The translations under genes and the position numbers were made by a program. Under the pieces are notes generated by a model that saw only the letters and a program-made list of their open reading frames with translations, was not told the DNA's origin and made no database searches. A DNA stretch of 64,000 nt from Tuctoria greenei. Lineage: Eukaryota > Streptophyta > Magnoliopsida > Poales > Poaceae. The stretch covers positions 1,178,001 through 1,242,000 of the forward strand of contig JAYESD010000012.1 of NCBI GenBank assembly GCA_036927565.1, given 5' to 3'. This document shows, piece after piece, positions 11,906-21,508 of this stretch. The stretch's first letter is position 1; the number at the start of each line of letters is the position of its first letter.

Positions 11906-12739
11906 TGTCGACTGTTGGAGTCGGCAGATCCCCTGACACTACTAAAGTGTTGAAGGAGTTTGTAGTTCGGTTTGGGCGCGCGGAGACTCAAGAAGGTGAA
12001 TCACGATTGGACACGAGAGACACAGTGGTTTACGTGGTTCGGGCCGCCTGAGCGTAATACCCTACTCCACGGGTGTGTGTGTGTGTTGTATTCACTTGTA
12101 TGTTTGAGAGCGGTCCAGAGTCCGATCCCCCCGTGTATCGTCGGTTTGTCCTTTTATATTACAAGGACAAACCGTTACAAGTTAGCCTGGCCCGACATGT
12201 GGCCCTGGCGGTTACTAGTATTGATACACGAGATTAATTGTTGTTAATAACCCTGTAACGGCTCCGATAGTGCCGTTACAGGTGTTAAGATCGTCCGATT
12301 AAGTGTCATTAACATGGAATTAATGACAATTAATCGGGTCTTGAAATCCGCGGCTATCCTTTGAAGATCTGGAGCCGTTACAATGTCTCCCGGAGGTCTG
12401 AAGCGGCCAGCTCCGACGTATGGACACGTGGCAGCTCAGGAGCTTGCTTGTGGGAAGCGGGAAGCTCCGGGGTGGCCTGGCACGTGCCAGGTCCGGAGCT
12501 TCTCTCGGTCAGGGGTTAAGTCCGGTGGTGCCGTTTCAGTACCTAGCCCGGAGCTTCACCCTTGCGGGTAGTAGCTCCGGTCTGACAGTACACGTGGCAA
12601 CCTAGGGGTTAACCATGTTGGAGAAGCAGGTCCGGTTATGTCTGACAAGTGGGCCTCCGAGGGTCTTCAATTTGAGTAGACATCCTTCCCTTGAGATCTT
12701 TGTAACCTCAGGGGGTGTATGGTTTTTAGGGTACCGACA
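11906..12739 (-). repeat. LTR B (3' LTR of inner element)
   Basis: 834 bp, TGTCG...CGACA. The minus-strand TATA box complements TTTTATA at 12152-12158 and lies within an inverted repeat (TTGTCCTT/AAGGACAA). It is followed by the polypurine tract at 12740-12755. Confidence 0.94.
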
Positions 12740-12755
12740 GTGGCCCCCTGGACCT
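12740..12755 (-). other. Polypurine tract of inner element
   Basis: The minus strand reads AGGTCCAGGGGGCCAC next to LTR B, identical to the outer element's tract. Confidence 0.7.
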
Positions 12756-13266
12756 ACCTCCGGGGAAAGTCACCGGGATGAAGTCATTCCGTCGGAGGTG
12801 GGTCCATACTCGCGACTCTTGAACTGGGTCTTCAAGGGCCTTCGGAGGTGCCGTTGGCAGGGCTTTACGGTTAAATCCCGACGCGTGGCGCACCTCAGGC
12901 GGCAGATAAGATTTTTGACGTGCGGATCTCTCGCGATTGAAGGTCGCCGGTTCCCGATACGAAAACCGTATCGGTTCCGCGCACCTTGTCAGTTCGCCGC
13001 CTTTGGGTTTCCCGCCTCGTGATGACAACTGTTCGCCTGGGTAAGAGCCTCGACTTGATCGTCAGGGTGGTCCCGGGCCCCCTAGTCATTGGCAGGATTG
13101 AATTCTCGAGTAGTATCCTTGACTCCCCTGCAGTTTCCATCCAAGCGTTGCAAGGGCTTACTTAAGAAGGAAAGCGCACCGTCGGGAGTTCTTTACGCTT
13201 CCCATCTGTTCTTGCGCTCAAACTCCCAACTTGTGCTTTGCTCCTCTTCTCTTGCCTAGCTTTGCT

Positions 13267-16200
13267 ATGATGGAGTTGGGTCTGCGTGAGAGTCGCTTGA
13301 AGACAGACGGCGATCTGAAGAAGGTCCGGGCCCTCATGGGGTGGTCTTCGGACTTCTTCAACTGCTCGGTCCGCGCCGGTGGAGAGCTTCCCTTTAAAAA
13401 GGAGCACTCTGGCGAGATGGTGTACTTTTCCTCGTACGCCATGGTGGGGCTGATCCCACCGTTTTCTTCTTTCTTCTTGATGCTGCTAGACTTCTATGGT
13501 CTGCAGCTGTACCACCTTGGCCCTCACTCCATTCTCCTTGTGTCCATCTTTGTCCACTTCTGCGAGATGTGGGTGGGCATCCCTCCCTGCATCGAGCTCT
13601 TCCGAACCTTTTTCACCGTCCAAACCACCGGCCGAAGCGACGAGTATCTTGGCTTCTACTACTTTGTGAAGCGCAAGAAGTGCCCATTCAAGTACCTCCG
13701 GTCATTCCCTTCCGGGAAGTGGGATGACTGGAAGAAAGATTGGGTAGTCGTCCGGGTGGAGGAACATGAGCGGTTGGAGTTGCCAGAAGGTCTGCCCGGT
13801 ATTGACACGTCGATATGGAGCGAAGTTCCGGTGCTGGCGGCAGCTTTCGACCCCATCCTGACCAGGATCCGCCAATGTGTGGAGGGAGGATTGACTCCCC
13901 AGGCGGTGTTCTGCAACTTCCTGTCCAACAGGTGGGCGCCGCTGAAGAGGAGGGAGAAGCTCGCCTGGGCCCTCAACAGCGTGATGGACGAGGACCGGGT
14001 TGAGACCGGGTTGAAGTCCAGCATGGTGGGGAAGACCTTGGAGTTTCACCTCAAGAAATTCCAGCACGGCATCCACGTTGACGGAGATTACTTGACTCCG
14101 CCGCCGGCTTTCCTCCCTCTGAACGTGGAAGTTGAGTTCAGTAGGGAGCTCCGGCGGAAGATGCCCGCGCTTGACGACCTTGGCGTCGTCGAGAGAAGAT
14201 CAACCACCCGGTTGGCGATCCCCGGGTTGTCCGAAGGCGGCTCCGCCCCTGTCTCTCAGCCAAGAGCTGAGGTCATCGGCAAGGGCAAGGAGCTGGCGGA
14301 GGAGCCGGAGAGCCGGAAGAGAAAGCTGCGACATGCTGACGGAAGGTCCGTTGGGCCTGCCACCTCCCCCCCCCCCCCCCCCCCCAGTTCCCCGTCCTCT
14401 GGAAGGAAGATCCTCCACCGTCGTGGCGACTGTCCCCGTGGTGGGGTCTTCCCGGAACGTTACTGTTCCGGCGGTGGGATCCTCCTGGAGCGCGACTGCC
14501 CCCGCGGTGGATCCCTCCCATGGTGCTAGCTCCGGGCGCGCGTCTCCAGCACCAGAAGCGGTGAGGGCCTCCAGGTCCAGGAGTTCCTCCCGATCAAGGA
14601 GAGCTCCGACCCGGGAAACGCCCGCGGCTACGGCAAGTCCTGGGAGTCCTCCCGGAGCTCCTATGCCGACCGTGGCCAGCCCGGATCGTCCGGGAAAGAG
14701 GTTCCGCGCAAGCTGGTGCGTGAGCCTCCCAAGGTAATTTTTCTTTCTTACCTCGATTAACTTTTAATTGTAGCATCTGTTTGCTCAATTTCTTCGTTCT
14801 TTATCTGCAGCGTTCCCAAGAAGGGGAGTGAAGCTCCGCCCTCAGCCACAGTGTCTGAGGCTGTGAGGGCTTCTGCTCCAGCTCTGGTGCCGCCCCAAGC
14901 GGAGGCAGCGACAACTCCGGCGCCGGCTGTCGTGGTTATGGACCTCGACTCGTCTCCAGAAGTTCCTGTGGTAGCGCCGGACCACGGGAATGAAGATGCG
15001 CCAGCGGTACCCGTCCCGGAAGTGGAAGCTCCGGGTCTTGGTGCTGCAGTGGTAGAAGCTCCGGCTGTTGAGTCGGAGAAAATACCAGTCCCGGCTTCGG
15101 AGCCGGACAGTGCTGAAGCCCCGGCGATTGAGCCGGAGGTGGCTGAAGCCCCGGCATGCGGGCCGGAAGTTGAAGTAGTTCCGGCAGTTGAGCCGGTTAC
15201 TTCTGAAGCTCCGGCCGCAGAGCCGGTGATTGTTGGAGCGCCGGCCGCAGAGCCGACGGCTGAAGAGGCGAGGGAGCTTGAGCCTCCCTCAGAAGAAGTG
15301 TCCCGGCCGGAGCCAGTGGAGGCGACGACGTCGATGGTACCTGTGGCAGAGCCAGAGTGCCTGAACGAAGTCGCCGGCCCCCAGCCTGAAGGGGCAAATG
15401 AAGACTTGGTGGTGGGATCTCCTTCGATGGCGACTGAGGCCATCCCGGAGGAGGGCCCTAGCACTTTGGAAGCTCGGGGTTCCACTCTCGTAGAGTGGGA
15501 CCCAATTTTTGTAAGTGAAGACCCGCTGGAACCAGCGGAAGAGACCCCAGCAGGTCCGGAGCCCATCTCTCTGTCGATGTCCATCGACAACGCCTGCTCC
15601 AGTCTACGTCAAGTCCAACTGGCCTTCTTCCACGACAGCAAGGCTCTTGAAGAGGAGTGCCAAACCCTTAGGCGGTGGCGTAATCGGCTCCACTTCGAGA
15701 CTAAGCTGGCGCAGTCGAGGCTTGCGGATGACAAGGAATGGATCAAGCGGGGGAAGATCTGCCTGGAGCTCTGGGGTGAGCTGATGGACGAGAGGGAGAG
15801 CATGACTCACGCCCTTGATGCTCAATCCCGGGAGTTCCACGACCAAGCTAAGGCTGCTAACGACGCGGCCAATGCTCGGTTTGATCAGCTCGAGGCCATC
15901 AGCACCGCACTCATCAAGCGCCGAGAGGCACTTGAAGGAAGGGAAAGACGGCTCGAGGATGAGGAGCAAAAACTCCTGGAGCTACGAGATGACTTCTTGC
16001 AACGGGAAGAAGAGCTCGCCGAGAAAACAGCTCTGGCGGACAAGGGCCTCGAGGAGCGCACTAAGAAATTGGAAGAGCGCTGCCTCGAGGAAGAGGAGAA
16101 GACCTGGGTGCGGGGGCAGGAACTCTACGAATACGAGTGTGCCCTTATCGCCCAGGAGAAGAAAGTGGAGGCTAGGGAGAAGGACCTGGTCGACCGCCGG

Positions 16201-16722
16201 AACAAGATCCATCTCCGGGAGGAGGAGCTCGGAAGACTTGAGAAGCGGGTTGCTGCGAAGATCCAGCAAAACGCCAAAGAAGTTGAGCGCCTCTCCCGTG
16301 AGAATTCGGAGCTGACGGCGGCCCGGAGATCCCTGGAAGAGATGAAGAACCTGAGGAAGGCGGACTCCCTGCAAATTTGGGAGTTCCTGAGCAAGGCCGA
16401 TGATGCGCTGGCGCCGATGGGTTTCAGCCCCGTGCTTCCGGATGATCCGGAGCCGGAGCCGGACCTTGCGTTGCAAGCGTTAAGCGCCGCGGGCAGCAAG
16501 CTCTCCAAGGTGGGCGACGTCATCGCGGACCAGCTGGAGGTCGAGGGGCAATCCCTGGCTAGGAACGTCACAGAATATGTGTTGACGTGCTACACCAGCT
16601 GGAACCCTCGATTTCCTCTGGACCCGGTGCTTGAAGGCCCCATCGAAGGAGAAGGCGAAGCTACCCGAGCCAGCGTGTTAGAGGTCGCCCAGAAGGTCGC
16701 CGAGTTCTTCCATAGGGTCTAG
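13267..16722 (+). CDS. Antisense additional ORF, two exons, inner copy
   Basis: This is the counterpart of the gene at 1538-5000. Exon 1 is 13267-14733, the intron 14734-14810 (GT...CTGCAG, 77 bp), exon 2 14811-16722. The PF04195/Transposase_28-like N-terminal region is open and well conserved with the outer copy. A Pro/Glu/Ala repeat segment (about 14890-15350) and a long coiled coil (about 15600-16370) follow. A poly-C run of about 20 bases near 14367-14386 puts exon 1 out of register: upstream of it the frame matches the N-terminal domain, downstream a different frame leads correctly into the splice. Two ATGs are in tandem (13267, 13270). The protein's role is unknown; nuclear or structural functions are guesses. 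Confidence 0.72.
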
Positions 16723-17965
16723 GACCGTCTCTCTTAGCCTTTACTTGTATCTTCTCTTCTTCCTCAATTTTGTAATCCCTTGTCTCCAGATGAAATGAAA
16801 TCCCCAATTTTTTGCGAATTTCATTTTTTTTTCTTCAACATCTTTATCTTCACTTGGCCCCCTGGTAGATGTGCACAATTTGATTGTGGACATGTACGAA
16901 AAGGATGTTGAGTTTTGTTGAAGACGAATTTGCTTCGAACTTGTGGAATTTAGGTCCGAAGTTTTTGATAGTGAAGGTCCCCTGAAGTTGTCGGAGCTTA
17001 GAAGCTCCGGCACTGTCCATCACTGGAGCTTAGTAGCTCCGACAATAGCCTCTATCAACACGTTGAGCGTCGATAGTTAATACTCCAAGGTGTCGGAGCT
17101 TAGCAGCTCCGGCAATGACCTTTGCCACACTTGGTTTGTTGGCAACAGACTCTAGTGATAGGGTCTTCTCACCATCTTTTAGTCAACGCCGACGGTTGAC
17201 GCCCTGGTGGGAGTCGGAGCTTGGTTAGCTCCGGTTTTTCTCCATCAACGTAGGGTTCATTTTTCCTGCACACTTAAGCCAAGAAAAATAGTAAAATTCG
17301 TTCCTTGTCTATAACTTCGTCGCGTCTTACGGTTCTCAAGAAAATTTTAAGTTGAACACGATTTTTAATACGACTGGATGAATTGTCTTTTCTTTTAGAT
17401 CCAACTGTCCATGGACCCACCTTACTTTGGCCTGCCGGGATGTAGGTAGAGTGGCGTACTTAGGGTGCTTGACCAGGCTAAGTCGATAGCGCACTCCGGC
17501 CCTAGAATGGCTTGGCGGCTTTCAGGCGAGTTGGCCACAGACGATATTTAAATCTAAAAAATCCGACAATTCAACTCGAATCGTACGTAAACCGGTCAAA
17601 CTAGAATTTCTTAAGAATTGCACGTTTCTGTTATAGACAAGAAAGAGAAAAATAAAAATGTCGAGCCTATGCAAAGATGAATGCACGTGGAGTCTATTTC
17701 ACATGAAGATGTCTTTCATTATAGGTCCGGGGTACAGGGGAAACAAGTACACTCTTAGGGTACGGAACCAGGCTAAGTGTGTTTGGTTTCTCGTTTGACC
17801 CAGGGTAGTTAGCCACACTTCTAGTCCGGAGACTGTATCAAGTGTTGCATGAGCTTTTCAAACCTTTCGGGAAAGGTCCGACTGCTCTCCCGGAGGAACT
17901 ACACGACTCTGTACAATGACTCTATAACATACATTTCAAGTTACTTAAGACTCACCTCCGTGGAA
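16723..17965. other. Non-coding spacer with GGAGCT hairpins, inner element
   Basis: Equivalent of 5001-6263. Inverted repeats of the GGAGCT/AGCTCC type occur at 16992-17009, 17025-17040, 17094-17111 and 17215-17233, in the same order and spacing as in the outer copy. AATGAAAT near 16792 is a candidate poly(A) region. No credible ORF was seen. Confidence 0.6.
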
Positions 17966-20900
17966 TTAAGTGTAGAACTTACGGAGGTGCTCGATGTTCC
18001 AAGGATTTGGGAGAGGTGTCCCATCCTCGGTAGCCAAGCGAACGCTTCCGGGACGGGATACTTTGATCACTCGAAAGGGCCCTTCCCAGCCGGGGGAGAG
18101 TTTGTTTTGCCCTTCTCTGGATAGTATTCTCCGTAGCACCAGATCGCCTTCCTCGAGCTGTCGGTTGTGTACATGCCGCTGGTGATAGCGCCGTAGAGCT
18201 TGGCGGTATCGGGCATTCCGAACAGCTGCTTGGCACCTTCCCTCCTCGAGGAGGTCTAGGTCTTCACGCCGGAGCTGGTCCTGTGCGGCTTCGTCGAAGG
18301 TCCGGACTCGGAGGGAACCCAAGTTGATTTCCGGAGGAAGGATCGCTTCAGCTCCGTACACCAGAAAGAAGGGTGTTTCTCCGGTTGCCCGACTTGGAGA
18401 AGTCCTGTTGGCCCATAGAGTGGGCGGAAGATCTTCGATCCAATTGGCTCCGTGCTTTTTCAAGCACTCATAAGTGCGTGTTTTGAGTCCTTTAAGGATC
18501 TCTGCATTTGCTCTCTCGGCTTGCCCGTTGCTGGCAGGATGAGCTACAGAAGCGTAGCAAACTTGTATGCTGAGGTCTTCGCAATATCCTTGAAATGCGG
18601 AGCTTGTGAATTGAGTCCCATTATCAGTGATGATCTTATTTGGGACTCCGAATGTGCTTACGATGGATTGTTGAAAATTGATTGCAGATTGTTTGTTGAT
18701 CATCACGACGGGAGTAGCTTCCGGCCACTTGGTGAACTTGTCAATGGCGACGTACAGGAACTTGTAACCTCCGACGGCTCTTGGGAAGGATCCCAAGATG
18801 TCCATCCCCCACACAGCGAAAGACCATGTAGGAGGTATCATTTGTAAGGACTGAGCAGGTGTATGAATTTGCTTTGCATGAAATTGGTATGCTTTGCATT
18901 TCTTCACTAGCTCAGTGGCATCCTGGAGCGATGTAGGCCAGTAGAAGCCGTGCCGAAAGGCTTTTTCGACCAGCGTGCGGGAAGATGCGTGGTTCCCACA
19001 CTCGCCTCCATGGATTTCTGCGAGGAGCTCGCAGCCTTCTTCCCTTGTGATGCACCGCATTAGGATGTCGTTGGCACCGCGCTGGTAGAGATCCCCTTCT
19101 ACCAACGTGTATCTTTTAGCCAATCTGACTACCCGGTCAGCGGATACATCATCGTCAGGAAGGATGTTGTCTTTCAAGTAGCTCCGGATCTCCGAGATCC
19201 ATGCATCGGAACTTACTTGAGCATTTGAGTCTTGCGTGCTGGGTTGCTCGGAGCTTCCGGCAGCACCTACGACCCTTGATGGCTGCCATGGTAACAGGGC
19301 CATCGGGACCGTCAGCTTCGGGATGCTGATCTCGCCCCCTTCGTTCAGTTCGGCAGGCTGAACTGTGGGTTTTGACAACCTCCGGACAAAGGTTCCGTCA
19401 GGAGCCGGAGCTCCAGTTGACGCCTCGGCCGAGAGTTCGTCAGCTTCAGCGTTGTGAGCACGCTGAACATGGTGAAGGTCTAGGACTTCGAAGTCCTTAT
19501 GAAGCCTCTGGACTTCGAGGAGGTAAGCAGCCAGCTGGAGATTATTGCAGGAGCATTCACCCTTTACCTGCTTGATGACAAGTTGTGAATCTCCTTTGAC
19601 CAGCAACTGCTTGACACCATATGATAGTGCCACCTTTAATCCATAGATGAGTGCTTCGTACTCCGCCATGTTGTTGGTTGCCTTGAAGTCAAGGTGTACC
19701 ATGTATTTCACCTTCTCCCCAGTTGGTGCGAGGAGAAGGATTCCAGCTCCGGCTCCCTGCTTCTGCATGGAGCCGTCGAAGTAAAGGGTCCAATGAGGCT
19801 TAGTGAAGGTTGGAACTTGAGGTTCCGTCTTCTGCTCGCTGGGGCCCCCAGGGTTTAATGGAGAGGGAGTCCATTCTGCCACGAAATCTGCCAACGCTTG
19901 ACTCTTGATTGCTTGTCTCGGAATGAATTCAAGATCGAATTCAGCCAATTCCGCTGCCCCCTTTGCAATATTCCCAGTTGAATTGGGATTATGCAGGATC
20001 GCTCGAAGTGGATATGAGGTCACCACCGAGACTTTGTGAGCTTGGAAATAGTGTCGAAGCTTCCTTGAGGCAATAAGAACTGCATAAAACAGTTTATGCA
20101 CCTCTAGGTATCGAGTCTTGGCATCATGTAACACTTCACTGATGAAGTATACCGGGCGTTGAATGGTCCGGACCCTCCCGGAGGTGTCCGGAGCTTCCTC
20201 TTCATTGATCCGGACCTTCTCGGAGGGGTCCAGACTCTCTTCGGGGACCTCCGGGTTCTGGGTGGAGGAACCCGGAGCTTCTTCAAGAATGACCTGGATC
20301 CTCTCGGAGGGATCCGGGTCCTCTGAAGTGGCTTCTTGTGGGTTCAAGTCTGGGAGCTGGGACCCAGACCCGCTTTCAGGAACCTCCGGACCCTCCCGAA
20401 GGGGTCTGGATTCCTGAGTACTGGGTAGTTCCGGTCTCTCCGCAACCAGAACCATACTGACGACTTCGTGAGTAGCTGAAATGTAAAGCAATAAAGGCTC
20501 ACCATGGTTCGGAGCTACCAGGACTGGTAGGGTGGTGAGGAACTGTTTCAGCTCCTGGAATGCCTTCTCTGCTTCTTCAGACCATTGGAATGGTCTGGAC
20601 TTCCTCAGTAACTTGAAGAAGGGAAGTGCTCTTTCCGCCAGTCTTGAAATGAACCGGCTGAGGGCTGCTAGACATCTAGTTAACTTTTGGACGTCTTTGA
20701 TGTGGGTTGGCGACCGCATGTCTTCAATGGCTTTTATCTTCGCCGGATTGGCCTCTATGCCCCGATGACTTACCAGGAAACCAAGAAGCTTTCCGGAACT
20801 AACCCCGAAGACGCACTTGTCTGGGTTTAGCTTCGTGCGGGTGGCCCGCAGCTTATCGAAGACAGCCTGCAAGGTGTCCAAGAGGGGCTCCTTGTTTTTG

Positions 20901-21508
20901 ACTTTGACCACGATGTCATCGACGTACACTTCCACTATGTCTCTGATGAGTTCTTCGAAAGTTTTGTACATAGCTCGTACAAAAGTTGAAGCTGCATTCT
21001 TGAGACCAAACGGCATGGCTGTGTAACAATACAATCCATCCACTGTGATGAATGAAGTATGCTCTTCATCCTCCCTAGACATCCTGGTTTGATGATATCC
21101 AGAATATGCGTCTAGAAAACACAGTAACTCGCACCCGGAGGTGGAATCCACTATCTGATCTATTCTAGGCAGTGGGAATGGATCTTTTGGACATGCCTTA
21201 TTCAGTGTGGTGTAGTCGATGCACATCCGAAGTTTCCCGCCGGCCTTGGGCACAACGACTGAGTTTGCCAGCCATTTTGGATGGTAGACTTCTCGGATAA
21301 ATCCAGCTTCGAGCAACTTCTTCACTTCTTGTCGGATGAAGTTCTGTCGCTCTACAGATTGCTTCCGAGGTTTCTGATGCACAGGCCGAGCGTCGGGGAA
21401 AATCTTCAGATTGTGCTCAATCACTTCCCTGGGGATCCCATGCATTTGTGACGGTTGCCAAGCAAACACGTCAACGTTAGCCCGGAGAAAAGTGATGAGC
21501 GCGAGTTC
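17966..21508 (-). CDS. pol: Inner element pol: RT, RNase H, aRNase H, integrase
   Basis: The frame is open for about 1,180 codons after the amber codon at 21509-21511. In order it carries DVFAW, RT with MPFGLKNA and YVDD, Ty3 RNase H with an acidic repeat-containing insertion, archaeal-type RNase H (LYFDGS, NNMAEYEAL) and integrase with a DDE core (MDILG, TDNGTQF, QAERANAE), ending near NIEHLRKFYT. One lesion stands out: the zinc-finger CxxC reads CKAY where the outer copy has CEAC, so the second cysteine is lost and integrase is probably impaired. No chromodomain was recognised. Expression would need readthrough or another bypass of the amber codon. Confidence 0.87.
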   Translation of the reverse strand, partial: ELALITFLRANVDVFAWQPSQMHGIPREVIEHNLKIFPDARPVHQKPRKQSVERQNFIRQEVKKLLEAGFIREVYHPKWLANSVVVPKAGGKLRMCIDYTTLNKACPKDPFPLPRIDQIVDSTSGCELLCFLDAYSGYHQTRMSREDEEHTSFITVDGLYCYTAMPFGLKNAASTFVRAMYKTFEELIRDIVEVYVDDIVVKVKNKEPLLDTLQAVFDKLRATRTKLNPDKCVFGVSSGKLLGFLVSHRGIEANPAKIKAIEDMRSPTHIKDVQKLTRCLAALSRFISRLAERALPFFKLLRKSRPFQWSEEAEKAFQELKQFLTTLPVLVAPNHGEPLLLYISATHEVVSMVLVAERPELPSTQESRPLREGPEVPESGSGSQLPDLNPQEATSEDPDPSERIQVILEEAPGSSTQNPEVPEESLDPSEKVRINEEEAPDTSGRVRTIQRPVYFISEVLHDAKTRYLEVHKLFYAVLIASRKLRHYFQAHKVSVVTSYPLRAILHNPNSTGNIAKGAAELAEFDLEFIPRQAIKSQALADFVAEWTPSPLNPGGPSEQKTEPQVPTFTKPHWTLYFDGSMQKQGAGAGILLLAPTGEKVKYMVHLDFKATNNMAEYEALIYGLKVALSYGVKQLLVKGDSQLVIKQVKGECSCNNLQLAAYLLEVQRLHKDFEVLDLHHVQRAHNAEADELSAEASTGAPAPDGTFVRRLSKPTVQPAELNEGGEISIPKLTVPMALLPWQPSRVVGAAGSSEQPSTQDSNAQVSSDAWISEIRSYLKDNILPDDDVSADRVVRLAKRYTLVEGDLYQRGANDILMRCITREEGCELLAEIHGGECGNHASSRTLVEKAFRHGFYWPTSLQDATELVKKCKAYQFHAKQIHTPAQSLQMIPPTWSFAVWGMDILGSFPRAVGGYKFLYVAIDKFTKWPEATPVVMINKQSAINFQQSIVSTFGVPNKIITDNGTQFTSSAFQGYCEDLSIQVCYASVAHPASNGQAERANAEILKGLKTRTYECLKKHGANWIEDLPPTLWANRTSPSRATGETPFFLVYGAEAILPPEINLGSLRVRTFDEAAQDQLRREDLDLLEEGRCQAAVRNARYRQALRRYHQRHVHNRQLEEGDLVLRRILSREGQNKLSPGWEGPFRVIKVSRPGSVRLATEDGTPLPNPWNIEHLRKFYT

